This document shows positions 1-8,505 of a stretch of 64,000 bases of DNA, piece by piece; position 1 is the first letter of the stretch; the number at the start of each line of letters is the position of its first letter. Origin of the DNA: Mycobacterium syngnathidarum (GTDB lineage Bacteria; Actinomycetota; Actinomycetes; Mycobacteriales; Mycobacteriaceae); NCBI RefSeq assembly GCF_001942625.1, contig NZ_MLCL01000016.1:1-64000 (forward strand), written 5' to 3'. The translations under genes were made by a program, and so were the position numbers. The notes under the pieces were generated by a model. That model was not told the origin of the DNA, made no database searches, and saw nothing but the letters and a program-made list of their open reading frames with translations.

Positions 1-80
1 ACGACGTCGCGGCGCCCGTCTTTGCGCATCACCTGCACTGCCACCGCGCCCGAGGCGGTGCGCACTTTGCGCACGAACAC
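1..80 (-). CDS. Transposase N-terminus, IS1634-like (IS4 superfamily), cut by window edge
   Basis: Reading leftwards from a GTG at 80 the frame encodes a start resembling VFVRKVRTASGAVAVQ followed by MRKDGRRDVV, which I recognise as the N-terminal signature of the IS1634/IS1549-type transposases common in mycobacteria. An in-frame stop lies just upstream (complement of 99-101), so the start is well bounded. Only about 26 codons are inside the window; the DDE catalytic core would lie to the left. The gene points away from the truncated crotonase to its right, as expected for an element that inserted there. Family assignment is from memory of N-terminal sequences and would need the rest of the protein. 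Confidence 0.6.
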   Translation of the reverse strand, partial: MFVRKVRTASGAVAVQVMRKDGRRDV

Positions 81-115
81 CCACCGGACCCTACCCGCTT
101 AGTAAGCCAGAACCC

Positions 116-142
116 GACCTGCAGAAACCAAAGCTGCAGGTC
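116..142. repeat. Perfect 9-bp inverted repeat (stem-loop) in the IS terminal region
   Basis: GACCTGCAG (116-124) and CTGCAGGTC (134-142) are exact reverse complements separated by a 9-nt AC-rich loop. There is no following T-run, so a classical intrinsic terminator is unlikely on either strand. It lies between the transposase start and the IS/crotonase junction, so it may be a subterminal transposase-binding structure or protect the element from read-through transcription. Confidence 0.5.
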
Positions 143-245
143 ACAGAGATTCCAGCACGAAAACCTGGAAGAGGTGTCCTAACTCAGGCCTGAGGTCGGC
201 AATGCCATCACCGGCAAGGACGTCATCGCCGCATTCGAGGACAAG

Positions 246-905
246 GTGGATGCGGTCAACGCCGACAACACCGTGGGTGCCGTCATCCTCACCGGTGCGG
301 GCAAGACCTTCTCGGCCGGCGGCAACGTCAAGGAGATGGCCGACCGTCAGGGCATGTTCGGTCTGGATGCCATCGACCAGCGACGGGCCTACATCGATGG
401 GATCCAACGGATCCCACGTGCTCTGGGTCGCCTCGAAGTCCCTCTCATCGCTGCGGTCAACGGCGCAGCGATCGGCGCCGGGTGCGATCTGGCGATGATG
501 TGCGACATCAGGATTGCCTCCGAGCGCGCATCCTTCGCCGAGAGCTTCGTGCAGCTCGGCCTCATCCCGGGCGATGGCGGCACCTGGTTCCTCCCTCGCG
601 CCATCGGCTACGCCCGCGCCGCCGAACTGACGTTCACCGGCGAACGGATCGACGCCGCAACGGCGTTGGAGTGGGGACTCGTCAGCCGAGTGGTAGCGCA
701 CGACGAACTGCTGTCTGAGGCTCGCACACTCGCCGACAAGATCGCGGTCAACCCGCCGCGCGCGCTTCGGATGGCCAAGCGCCTGCTGCAGGAATCGATC
801 ACCGGCTCCTTGGAATCGACGCTCTCCATGGCGGCGGCAATGCAGCCGCTGGCCCACCACGACGCCGAGCACCAACAGCGCATCGCGAAGTGGCGGACAT
901 CGTGA
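246..905 (+). CDS. Enoyl-CoA hydratase/isomerase (crotonase), 5'-truncated by IS insertion
   Basis: A crotonase-fold protein acting on CoA-activated beta-oxidation intermediates. Homology begins at about 183 (LRPEVGNAITG) directly after an in-frame TAA at 180-182, so the first 15 or so residues of the normal about 260-residue enzyme are gone; the first usable start is GTG 246, leaving 219 residues. The oxyanion-hole regions are kept (FSAGGNVKEM near residue 22; AAVNGAAIGAGCDLAMMCD near 72). The catalytic Glu of CELA-type hydratases is Asp here (GCDLA) and the second Glu position is not conserved, suggesting an isomerase-like or other crotonase activity rather than a standard hydratase. Its TGA overlaps the GTG of the next gene. 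Expression now probably depends on the IS or on reinitiation, so it may be a pseudogene. Confidence 0.8.
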   Translation: MDAVNADNTVGAVILTGAGKTFSAGGNVKEMADRQGMFGLDAIDQRRAYIDGIQRIPRALGRLEVPLIAAVNGAAIGAGCDLAMMCDIRIASERASFAESFVQLGLIPGDGGTWFLPRAIGYARAAELTFTGERIDAATALEWGLVSRVVAHDELLSEARTLADKIAVNPPRALRMAKRLLQESITGSLESTLSMAAAMQPLAHHDAEHQQRIAKWRTS

Positions 906-2020
906 CGGGCGCGCACCTGGCCCGGTTACGCCGGGAGGTCCGTGGCTTCCTGGCCGAACAGTTGGCCGTCGGGGCATTCACACCTTCGGTCGATGCCTGG
1001 TTGTGTGGGTGGGACGAGAACTTCACCGCAGCCCTGGCGGAGCAGGGTTGGCTGGGCATGACCGTTCCCGTGCGCTACGGCGGTCACGGCCGCTCGTTTC
1101 AGGAACGGTTCGTGGTGACCGAAGAACTGCTGGCCGCGGGCGCCCCGGTTGCCGCCCACTGGATCGCCGACCGCCAGATCGTGCCGTCGCTCCTGAAATA
1201 CGGGACGGAAGAGCAGAAGTCAGAGTTCCTACCTCGCATCGTGCGCGGGGAATGTTTCTTCGGCATCGGGATGAGCGAACCGGATTCCGGCTCCGATCTG
1301 GCGAGCGTCCGCACCCGTGCAGCACGAGTCGACGGCGGGTGGTCGATCACCGGTACCAAGGTGTGGACCTCGGGAGCGCACCGCGCTCATGCCTTCATCG
1401 TGCTGGCCCGCACAGAACCGGTCGATCCGTCGCATCGGCATGCCGGGTTGAGCCAGTTCATCGTCGACCTGCGCACCCTGGGCGTGCAGGTCCGCCCGAT
1501 CATCTCGATGAACGGCGGACATCACTTCAACGAGGTCGTGCTCGACGAGGTGTTCGTGCCCGATGCCATGGTCTTCGGCGAGATCGGCCACGGCTGGACC
1601 CAGGTCACCTCCGAGCTGAGCTTCGAGCGGAGCGGGCCGGAACGATTCCTGTCGACCTTCCCGCTCCTCACGCAGCATGTCGAACACCTTGTCGCGCACG
1701 GCGAATCACCTGATGGACAGGTGGGCCGCCTGGTGGCGCGGGTCGCCGGACTGCATCACATGTCAACCGCAGTGGCCGGCGCCCTGGAGCGCGGTGAGAA
1801 TCCCGATGTCCCGGCAGCGGTCGTCAAGGTCCTCGGCACCACGGTCGAAGGCGACATCGCCGACTACGCAGACCGGCAGACCGGAGATGACGCCGCCGCG
1901 GACGCCGAGTGGGCGCACCTGGTCGCCACAGCAGTGGACCAGCGCCCCGGCTTCACGTTACGCGGCGGAACCAACGAAGTACTGCGCGGTGTCATCGCGC
2001 GGGGATTGGGTATGCGATGA
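902..2020 (+). CDS. Acyl-CoA dehydrogenase, catalytic-type subunit (FadE family)
   Basis: FAD-dependent alpha,beta-dehydrogenation of an acyl-CoA. The sequence shows the FAD/substrate motif MSEPDSGSDLASVRT, a WSITGTKVWTSG beta-strand segment, an SFERSGPER helix that carries the probable catalytic Glu, and the C-terminal GGTNEVLRGVIARGLGMR. I take GTG 902 as start because it overlaps the TGA of the crotonase (GTGA), although GTG 890 is also in frame. The next gene is a second, more degenerate acyl-CoA dehydrogenase joined by an ATGA overlap; such pairs form alpha2beta2 heterotetramers in mycobacterial sterol side-chain degradation (ChsE-type enzymes). The specific substrate cannot be read from sequence, but island context favours a steroid side chain or ring fragment. 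Confidence 0.88.
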   Translation: MTGAHLARLRREVRGFLAEQLAVGAFTPSVDAWLCGWDENFTAALAEQGWLGMTVPVRYGGHGRSFQERFVVTEELLAAGAPVAAHWIADRQIVPSLLKYGTEEQKSEFLPRIVRGECFFGIGMSEPDSGSDLASVRTRAARVDGGWSITGTKVWTSGAHRAHAFIVLARTEPVDPSHRHAGLSQFIVDLRTLGVQVRPIISMNGGHHFNEVVLDEVFVPDAMVFGEIGHGWTQVTSELSFERSGPERFLSTFPLLTQHVEHLVAHGESPDGQVGRLVARVAGLHHMSTAVAGALERGENPDVPAAVVKVLGTTVEGDIADYADRQTGDDAAADAEWAHLVATAVDQRPGFTLRGGTNEVLRGVIARGLGMR

Positions 2021-3078
2021 GCACCACCGAACTCGCCCTGGGCACGCTGACCGCGGTGGACCCCGACCTGGCGGCCATGATGGACGGTGTCTTCTCCGAT
2101 TACCGCCAGACCGCGCCCACCGGGCGCCCGGGCGAACGCGTCGAGTACGACCGCGCACTGTGGCAGCGGCTCGACTCCCTCGGACTGGTCCGCCTGACCG
2201 GCGCGGAGGAATCCGGTGGCAGCGGCGCAGGTTGGCTCGAGGCTGCCGAGTTGCTCAGTGCGGCAGTCCGTCACGGTGTCCGCATCCCGCTGGCCGAACA
2301 CGACTTGCTGGCCTGTTGGCTGTTGGAGACCCTAGGCCGACCCGTCGATGACGCCGTGCGGACGGTGTATGCGGCGCCACGCAGCGGCGAATCCACCACA
2401 CCTGTGCCGTGGGCGGCTGACGCGGAAAGGGTCGTCGTACTCTGGCCTGCCGGCGACGAATACCGGCTCACCGAGTTCGACACCGAGGAACTGTCGCTCG
2501 CCGTCGGCATCAACCTGATCGGCGAACCGCGCGACACCATCACCGTCGACACCACCGGAATCACCGGCCATTCGGTGCCCACCGGCCTGGTGGACGAGCT
2601 CGGCCGCAAATCGGCGATGGTACGGGCGATCCAGGTGTGCGCGGCGCTCGATCGTGCGGTGGCGCTGTCCATCGAGCACGTGGCGTCACGGGTGCAGTTC
2701 GGGCGCCCGCTGGCGAAGTTCCAGGCGGTTCAGAACCTGATCTCGGATGCGGCAGCAGAGTCGGCGCTGGCGCGGGCCGCCACCGAGGCTGCACTGCACA
2801 CTGCGATCGGGACGGGCTGGCAGTCAGCTCAACTGGATTTCCAGATCGCGACCGCGCGATCGTGTGCGGGACATGCCGCCTCGGTCGTGACCCGCAACGC
2901 GCACCAGGTGCACGGCGCGATCGGCACCACCCACGAGCATCGACTCCATGAGTACACCCGTGCCGCCCTGGCCTGGCGCTCGGAATACGGGTCTGTGCGC
3001 TTCTGGGACGATCAAGTTGCGGCGGCGGCCGTTGCGGCAGGCGGACAACAGCTCTGGGCGTTGATTGCCGGCACTTAG
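2017..3078 (+). CDS. Acyl-CoA dehydrogenase, partner subunit (FadE family)
   Basis: A 353-residue acyl-CoA dehydrogenase-like protein starting at ATG 2017 inside the stop of the preceding FadE (ATGA overlap), which implies translational coupling and complex formation. The C-terminal half is recognisable (EHVASRVQFGRPLAKFQAVQ; HQVHGAIGTTHEHRLHEYTR), whereas the N-terminal half lacks the clear SEPxSGSD nucleotide-binding signature of its partner. This is the usual picture for the non-catalytic or FAD-sharing subunit of the heteromeric FadE enzymes used for steroid substrates. Substrate unknown. Confidence 0.85.
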   Translation: MSTTELALGTLTAVDPDLAAMMDGVFSDYRQTAPTGRPGERVEYDRALWQRLDSLGLVRLTGAEESGGSGAGWLEAAELLSAAVRHGVRIPLAEHDLLACWLLETLGRPVDDAVRTVYAAPRSGESTTPVPWAADAERVVVLWPAGDEYRLTEFDTEELSLAVGINLIGEPRDTITVDTTGITGHSVPTGLVDELGRKSAMVRAIQVCAALDRAVALSIEHVASRVQFGRPLAKFQAVQNLISDAAAESALARAATEAALHTAIGTGWQSAQLDFQIATARSCAGHAASVVTRNAHQVHGAIGTTHEHRLHEYTRAALAWRSEYGSVRFWDDQVAAAAVAAGGQQLWALIAGT

Positions 3079-3146
3079 CTGTTTGACGTTCCGCTGACCG
3101 GTCACCGGTGCTGTTACCGGCGCCACATCCCAGGTTGACTGCAGAC

Positions 3147-3632
3147 ATGAGCAACGAGATCACCCTGTCTGAGGTCCAGGAATTCATCTCCGGTTTCTGG
3201 TTCCACTACGACCAGGGCCACTTCGAAGAATTGGGCCCCCGCATCGGGGTCGAGATGGAGTACCTGAGCCGTTCCGACTCGGGGGCGTGCCCGTTCGAGG
3301 ACCTGCTCGCCGCCGAGTTGCACGGCAAGGCCGAAACTTTGGCCTGGCTCATCGAGCACCGCAACGTGAATCCGTACCCGTGCCGCCATCACATCACCAA
3401 CGTGTACCGCACGGGAACCGACGGCGAAGTCACCAACGTCCGGTTCTATCTGTTCGTCAACCAGATCACCAACAATGTTCCGTTCGCGGTGTCCAGTGGC
3501 GTCGTCGACGCCGGCATCCGGCGGTCGGAAGACGGTCTGGTCTTCACCTCGCTGAACGTCGTGCTCGACGCCGAGGACTCGGTCCCGCTCGCCGAGCACA
3601 CCGCCAAGGCCGCGGCTGCGCAATCCGCGTGA
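3147..3632 (+). CDS. SnoaL-like / NTF2-fold protein
   Basis: A 161-residue protein from ATG 3147 (MSNEITLSEVQEF). Length, an early aromatic-rich helix and the pattern CRHHITNVYR followed by a strand NVRFYLFVNQ are typical of SnoaL-like NTF2-fold proteins of catabolic clusters, which include hydratases, isomerases and small dioxygenase subunits. The 68-bp gap upstream carries one copy of the dyad motif CCGCTGACCGG (3091-3101), suggesting its own promoter. The next SDR starts inside its stop codon (GTGA), so the two are coupled. The reaction cannot be assigned. Confidence 0.65.
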   Translation: MSNEITLSEVQEFISGFWFHYDQGHFEELGPRIGVEMEYLSRSDSGACPFEDLLAAELHGKAETLAWLIEHRNVNPYPCRHHITNVYRTGTDGEVTNVRFYLFVNQITNNVPFAVSSGVVDAGIRRSEDGLVFTSLNVVLDAEDSVPLAEHTAKAAAAQSA

Positions 3633-4492
3633 GCGCCCGAGAAATCTTCGGTGGCGGCATCGCCGTCATCACGGGAGCCGGCGCCGGAATCGGCGCCGGT
3701 CTGGCCCGGTATGCCAGCCAGTTGGGTATGACGGTGGTGTTGGTCGACGTCAACGCCGAGGCCATCGCGGGCCTCCGCGAAGAAATCGACGCCGCAGGCG
3801 GATCCGCGACCGACGTGGTCTGCGATGTGCGGGATGCGGACGCGGTGCAGGCGCTGGCCGATGACGTCTACCGCGACTTCGGGCCGGTACGCCTGTTGGT
3901 GAACAACGCCGGTATCGAACAGTTCGGGTATCTGTGGGACACCCCGGTTTCCAACTGGCAACGCGTCGTCGACATCAACATCAGCGGCGTGTTCCACGGC
4001 GTCAAGGCATTCCTGCCGAAGATGATGGCCACCGACGAACCTGCCTGGGTATGGAACCTGTCCTCGATCGGCGGTGTCGCCGTGGTTCCGCTGCAGGCGC
4101 CCTACATCATGAGCAAGCACGCGGTACTCGCTCTGACCGAATGTCTGCATCTGGAAGTGCAGTCCGCCGGCCATGACCACCATGTGCACGTCCAGGCAGT
4201 GCTACCGGGTGCCGTGGTCTCGAGCATCTTCGAATCCGCGGGCGGGGTGGACTCGGGGGACACGGGTGCGGCCGAAGGACAACGCACCGCGATGCTCGAC
4301 ATCAAGGCCGAGGCGATGGATCCGCTGGCCGCGGCGGAGGTGGTCTTCGACCAGGCTGCCGAGGGCAAGTTCTTCCTGCTCACGCAACCGGACTACGTAG
4401 GATCTGCCATGGCGGAACGGGCTCGTGTCTTGAGTGGCCAGGAAGCGCCCCGTTTGCGGACCGAGCGCCGCTTCGACCCGGCAAAGAACTGA
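3629..4492 (+). CDS. Short-chain dehydrogenase/reductase (SDR)
   Basis: A 287-residue classical SDR with the NAD(P)-binding TGAGAGIG at residues 15-22, LVNNAGIEQFG, the catalytic Ser region NLSSIGG and a YxxxK motif (YIMSK). An Asp at the end of the second strand (VLVDVN) points to NAD(H) preference. Start GTG 3629 overlaps the stop of the SnoaL-like gene. The C-terminal tail is longer than in minimal SDRs. In this island it may oxidise a hydroxysteroid or a hydroxyacyl intermediate; this is an inference from context. Confidence 0.85.
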   Translation: MSAREIFGGGIAVITGAGAGIGAGLARYASQLGMTVVLVDVNAEAIAGLREEIDAAGGSATDVVCDVRDADAVQALADDVYRDFGPVRLLVNNAGIEQFGYLWDTPVSNWQRVVDINISGVFHGVKAFLPKMMATDEPAWVWNLSSIGGVAVVPLQAPYIMSKHAVLALTECLHLEVQSAGHDHHVHVQAVLPGAVVSSIFESAGGVDSGDTGAAEGQRTAMLDIKAEAMDPLAAAEVVFDQAAEGKFFLLTQPDYVGSAMAERARVLSGQEAPRLRTERRFDPAKN

Positions 4493-4493
4493 A

Positions 4494-5432
4494 ATGGCTT
4501 ATCCACCACTTGATCCCGACGCCGCTGAACGGGTGGCCTCGTCCGGCCAGATAGCTCCGATGCGGGCCCGCGGCCTCGCCGCCGTCCGTGAGGGGCTTGA
4601 ATGCGCCCCTCTTCCGGAGATGCCGGCCATGGCGGGCATCGAAGACCTGACGGCCACGGGCCCGGGCGGTCCGATACCGCTACGCCTCTATCGGCCCAGC
4701 CCCGCGCCCGGACTACCGGTGCTGGTGTACCTGCACGGCGGCGGGCTGGTGATGGGCTCGAACCATTCGTTCGAGCCCCTCGCCCGTGAATTGGCGTGCG
4801 CCAGCGGCGCCGCCGTCGCGGCGGTCGACTACCGGCTGGCACCGGAATCTCCGCCACCGGCGCAATTCGACGATTCTTATGCCGCCACCGAATGGGTCGC
4901 TGCCAACGCCGATCACCTCGGCCTCGACGCCGGCCGGCTGGCAGTTGTCGGGGACAGCGCCGGGGGATCGCTGGCCGCCGCAGTGGCATTGGCCGCCCGC
5001 GATCATGCCGGTCCGCGAATCTGCGTCCAGGTGCTGCTGTACCCCGGCCTGGACCGCGACATGGGGGCCGCCTCCATCATCTCGATGCCCGACGCCCCAC
5101 TGCTTCGCAATGAGGACATCGTCTACATGCACGAGCTGGTCGACCGTGGCGGGGCTCCGCGTGACCCGTATCAGGTTCCGGCCTATGCCACCGACCTGAG
5201 CGGCCTGCCGGCGGCGATCGTCGTCACCGGGGCGTGCGACCCGATCCGGGATTGGGGTGAACGCTACGCCGGGCGCCTGCGCGATGCGGGCGTGCAGACC
5301 ACTGTCACGCGTTATCCCGGTATGTACCACGGCTTTCTGATGCGCTCGGATGCCACGGCGCGCGGGCGGTTGGCGATGGCCGAGACCGCCGCGCTGCTCC
5401 GGGCGAGGTTCGCACATCCCTTGACCTTCTGA
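4494..5432 (+). CDS. Alpha/beta hydrolase, hormone-sensitive-lipase family
   Basis: A 312-residue carboxylic-ester hydrolase. It shows the oxyanion-hole YLHGGGLVMGS, the nucleophile elbow GDSAGGSLAAA, the acid in GACDPIRDWG and the terminal His in MYHGFLM, in the order and spacing of the HSL (type IV) family. ATG 4494 follows the SDR stop by one base, so it closes the plus-strand run that began with the crotonase. It could release an acetyl or other ester or open a lactone formed by Baeyer-Villiger oxidation; the substrate is not visible. It converges on the zinc-type dehydrogenase downstream. Confidence 0.85.
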   Translation: MAYPPLDPDAAERVASSGQIAPMRARGLAAVREGLECAPLPEMPAMAGIEDLTATGPGGPIPLRLYRPSPAPGLPVLVYLHGGGLVMGSNHSFEPLARELACASGAAVAAVDYRLAPESPPPAQFDDSYAATEWVAANADHLGLDAGRLAVVGDSAGGSLAAAVALAARDHAGPRICVQVLLYPGLDRDMGAASIISMPDAPLLRNEDIVYMHELVDRGGAPRDPYQVPAYATDLSGLPAAIVVTGACDPIRDWGERYAGRLRDAGVQTTVTRYPGMYHGFLMRSDATARGRLAMAETAALLRARFAHPLTF

Positions 5433-5443
5433 GGGACGGTGCC

Positions 5444-6454
5444 TCAGTCGAAGGTGACGACGATCTTGTCGGCAGCGCCCGGAGTGGCAGCCATTCCCAG
5501 CGCCTCGTCGACATCGTCGAACCCGAACGTGTGGCTGACGATCACCGCGTACTTCTCCCAGTCCGCGACGATGTCGCGGGTGACCTCGAAAATCTCCGTC
5601 GGGTACCCCATCGAGCCGATGATCGTTATCTCGTTGCTCATCAGGTTGATGAGATCCACCGTTACCGGTTCCTTGTGTACCGCAACCACTCCCAGCTTGG
5701 CACCTCGCTTCGCCAATCCCAGTGCACTGTCGATCACCGCCGGAACACCCGCGGCGTCGAGGTATACATCGGTGCCCGCCTTACCCGGCCATACCGAGTC
5801 GCCAGGCCCATGAAGCTCGGTCAGCCTCGCAGCAAGATCGTCCTCGGCCGAGTTGATCACCGCGTCGGCACCAACTTTGAGCGCCTTGTCCAGACGGGCG
5901 GGGAGCACGTCGACCACGACGACATGGCCGACCCCACGTGACTTCAACGCGATCGTCGCACCCAGTCCGATGGGCCCAGCCCCGAAAACGACGACCTTGT
6001 CGGCCGGACCGGGCGCAACCTGGTTGACCGCATGCCGGGCAACGGCCATGGGCTCATTGAGCGCAGCGACCTCAAACGGAACGAAGTCCGGGATGACCTC
6101 CAGGTTCTTGCCCCGGACGGCGTCGTGCACGAGCAGCAACTCGGCGAGAGCACCGCGGGCGCCGCCATTTCCGATGATGTCGTCAGGCGACGCCATGGGA
6201 TCGACGACGACGTGGTCACCGACCGCGAGGTCGGTCACCTCGCTGCCGACCGCGACGATTTCGCCCGCAGGCTCGTGTCCCAGCGGCATGGCGCCCTGAT
6301 GCGGTGGCAGTCCGCCGATCGAGATGTAGAACGCGTCGGTTCCACAGATCCCGCAGGCCCGTATCTTCACCAATGCGTCGCGGGGACCGACAGCCGGGTC
6401 GGGCCGTTCGACAACATCGGTGTGGCCCGGGCCGTCGACGATCGAAATCTTCAT
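5444..6454 (-). CDS. Zinc-type alcohol dehydrogenase (MDR superfamily)
   Basis: A 336-residue medium-chain dehydrogenase with the catalytic-zinc motifs GICGTD and GHEPAGE and a Rossmann fold (FGAGPIGLGATIAL). The four-Cys structural zinc lobe of classical ADHs is missing (the loop reads DPMASPDDIIGNGG). I prefer ATG 6454 over the upstream GTG 6460 because an AGGAG ribosome site lies at the right distance and overlaps the GTG. It is the last gene of a minus-strand run with an SDR, a metallo-hydrolase and a sulfotransferase, after a 51-bp gap. Substrate unknown; a hydroxyl on the island's steroid-like substrate is plausible. Confidence 0.85.
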   Translation of the reverse strand: MKISIVDGPGHTDVVERPDPAVGPRDALVKIRACGICGTDAFYISIGGLPPHQGAMPLGHEPAGEIVAVGSEVTDLAVGDHVVVDPMASPDDIIGNGGARGALAELLLVHDAVRGKNLEVIPDFVPFEVAALNEPMAVARHAVNQVAPGPADKVVVFGAGPIGLGATIALKSRGVGHVVVVDVLPARLDKALKVGADAVINSAEDDLAARLTELHGPGDSVWPGKAGTDVYLDAAGVPAVIDSALGLAKRGAKLGVVAVHKEPVTVDLINLMSNEITIIGSMGYPTEIFEVTRDIVADWEKYAVIVSHTFGFDDVDEALGMAATPGAADKIVVTFD

Positions 6455-6505
6455 GTGCACTCCTGGTTTGGTGGGTAGTTGACGAAATGCGGAGGTGGCA
6501 CGCCC

Positions 6506-7255
6506 CTACTGCACGCTGTAGCCGCCGTCGACGACGAAAGCCGAGCCCGTGCAGTACGACGCACTCCGGGTGCACAGAAACAAGATGGCATCGGCAATCT
6601 CGGTGGGAGTTCCGAATCGGCCAAGGGGAATGTGGTCGACCTGTGCCTGCTTCACCTCGGGGACGTAGTCCATCGGGGCGGTCATCGGCGTCTCGATCAC
6701 CCCGGGTGCCACCGCGTTGATCCGGATCTCGTCAACCGCCCACTGTGCCGCCAGGTTGCGGGTCAGCGACAGGACACCCGCCTTGGCCGCGCCATAACCG
6801 GGCACCATTGCCACGGCACGAATTGCCGCCATCGACGCCAGCATCACCACGCTGGCCCCGCCGGCAGCCGTCGAAGCCTTCAGCGCGGCGTGCAGCGCTG
6901 TCGTCAGCCGAAAAGGAGCCAGGAGATTGACGTTCACCGAAGCCTCGAAGCCTGGGGCCGTCGACTCGTCCAGGCCGCCCGGGAAGTTGGCACCGGCGTT
7001 GTTGACGAGGATGTCCAGAGTCGAGAATTCGGCGGCGAGCTCACCGGTTCCGTCCACATCCATCATGTCGAGCTGCCGATAGGACAGGCCGTCGAGGTCC
7101 ACCGCGTAGTGGGACGGATCGGGTTTGGTCCCGGTGACGGTCACCTCGGCGCCGGCGTCGCGCAACCGTAGCGCCGTGGCGTGCCCGATGCCGCTGGTCC
7201 CACCCGTGATGAGTGCGGTAGCGCCGGTGAAGTCGAAGGCGAGATTGTTGGTCAA
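6506..7255 (-). CDS. Short-chain dehydrogenase/reductase (SDR)
   Basis: A 249-residue classical SDR: cofactor motif TGGTSGIG near residue 18, LVNNAGANFPGG, catalytic Ser in LASMAA, YGAAK and a C-terminal GSAFVVDGGYSVQ. Translation starts at TTG 7255, whose TTGA overlaps the stop of the upstream metallo-hydrolase, so the rare start codon is supported by coupling. The TGT after the second strand suggests NADP(H) tolerance. It belongs to the sulfotransferase operon and probably acts on the alcohol that the sulfatase-like enzyme releases; that link is inference. Confidence 0.85.
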   Translation of the reverse strand: MTNNLAFDFTGATALITGGTSGIGHATALRLRDAGAEVTVTGTKPDPSHYAVDLDGLSYRQLDMMDVDGTGELAAEFSTLDILVNNAGANFPGGLDESTAPGFEASVNVNLLAPFRLTTALHAALKASTAAGGASVVMLASMAAIRAVAMVPGYGAAKAGVLSLTRNLAAQWAVDEIRINAVAPGVIETPMTAPMDYVPEVKQAQVDHIPLGRFGTPTEIADAILFLCTRSASYCTGSAFVVDGGYSVQ

Positions 7256-8505
7256 GACAGCTCCTTGATTCGTTCCCGCAGCCAGGCGGATTCCCAGAAG
7301 TTGGTGCTTTCTTCGAGCAGGAGTTCGTGTGCGGCGCGCAGAACACCGATTGCCCCGGCATGGTCGTCCTGCACGGTGGTGACCACCTCGGCGAGCCGGA
7401 TCGAGTTGACCGGGTCACCGTCCTCCAGCAGCGCACGGGCCCGGTCCACCAGCGCGTCGGCGCCGGCGAGTTCGACAAGATGTGCCGAAACCGGTTCCAC
7501 GGCATCGGGATAGAGCTCGGCGGTGGATTCATGGTGGAACCAGCCGGCGTAGTTCTCCCAAATCGCACGGACGTTCCAGCTCACCTTGCCGTAGCCCTGC
7601 CCGACTTCGAGCTCGGGCGGCAACTGGACCTCGCGCATCAGGGTGCGGACGTCCTTGCCCTGGTTCATGCCGGCCACGGTCTCGTCGTGGATGAAGGCCA
7701 CCGCGTCGCGAAGTCTGCCCAGTTCCCAGTCGATCCGTTCGCGGCCCGTGATGGGCCCGAAGTGACCGGTCAGCAGAACCTCGGCACCGAGCGCCCGGAC
7801 GCGTTCGATCGAATCGATGACGGTCAGCGCGTCGCGGTAGCGGTCACCGCGCATCGTGACCAGGTTCGGGATGTGGCCGAAGAGCGCCCCGAAGACGTTG
7901 CCGCACAGGCAGACCTTCTCGTCCGGCAGCCACACCACCAAGCTGTCCGTGGTCTCTCCACCTGGTGTGGCGAGGAGTTCCAGGCGCCGATCGCCCAACG
8001 ACAACTCGAGTCGGTCCTCGACGGTGATCGTCGGGGTGGGAACACCTTGAGGAGGCGGCGGTCCGCCGAAGCGCTTGGTCGCGTAGGCAATGGCAGACAT
8101 CACCTTTTCGAGCCAAGCGAACGACGAGTTCGCGGTCCTGAAGGGTGCCAGCAGTTCGTTGTCCCGTCGCCACGTCACCCAGTCGGCGTGCGCGATGACG
8201 TCCGTCCCCGGGTCGCTCAGTACGTCGATGCCGCCCACGTGGTCGACGTGCCCCTGGGTGAGGATGACGTAGCGGATCGGCGTCGAATCGACCGCGTCGT
8301 AGTTCGACCGGTGCACTTGCGCTTCGAAACCCATGCCGGTGTTGACGACGATCCGTCCCTCGCTGGTCGGGATGAGGAACGAGTTCGACAGTCCCGGAGA
8401 CCACCAGATGCCGGGGGAAACCTCTTGCGCGGCGGGGGCATTCGCACCGACGATCGACTCGGCTCCTGGGCGGCTGCGGTAGATCGGCTCGAAATCGGTC
8501 ATCAT
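7252..8505 (-). CDS. Alkylsulfatase-like metallo-beta-lactamase-fold hydrolase
   Basis: A 417-residue MBL-fold protein with a C-terminal segment (NYAGWFHHESTAELYP near 310) that matches the dimerisation domain of SdsA1/BDS1-type alkylsulfatases, enzymes that hydrolyse primary or secondary alkyl sulfate esters. The metal motif reads TQGHVDH (residues 83-89): H86, D88 and H89 are kept but the first His of HxHxDH is Gln84. Later ligands appear present (GNVFG, TGHFGP). It starts within the sulfotransferase stop (ATGA) and its own stop overlaps the SDR start, so three genes are translationally coupled. A sulfatase role fits the context, but the Gln substitution leaves the exact chemistry open. Confidence 0.75.
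   Translation of the reverse strand: MMTDFEPIYRSRPGAESIVGANAPAAQEVSPGIWWSPGLSNSFLIPTSEGRIVVNTGMGFEAQVHRSNYDAVDSTPIRYVILTQGHVDHVGGIDVLSDPGTDVIAHADWVTWRRDNELLAPFRTANSSFAWLEKVMSAIAYATKRFGGPPPPQGVPTPTITVEDRLELSLGDRRLELLATPGGETTDSLVVWLPDEKVCLCGNVFGALFGHIPNLVTMRGDRYRDALTVIDSIERVRALGAEVLLTGHFGPITGRERIDWELGRLRDAVAFIHDETVAGMNQGKDVRTLMREVQLPPELEVGQGYGKVSWNVRAIWENYAGWFHHESTAELYPDAVEPVSAHLVELAGADALVDRARALLEDGDPVNSIRLAEVVTTVQDDHAGAIGVLRAAHELLLEESTNFWESAWLRERIKELS

Larger units (their letters stand above)
1..182 (-). mobile_element. Right-hand part of an insertion sequence interrupting the crotonase gene
   Basis: The segment holds the start of a transposase on the minus strand (80-1), about 100 bp of non-coding terminal DNA and then abruptly joins a crotonase reading frame at about 183 (LRPEVGNAITG). 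An in-frame TAA at 180-182 ends the foreign frame. A 12-bp palindrome CTCAGGCCTGAG (183-194) lies exactly at the junction. The element boundary is inferred from where crotonase homology begins; the terminal inverted repeat and target duplication cannot be confirmed without the left end. Confidence 0.55.
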
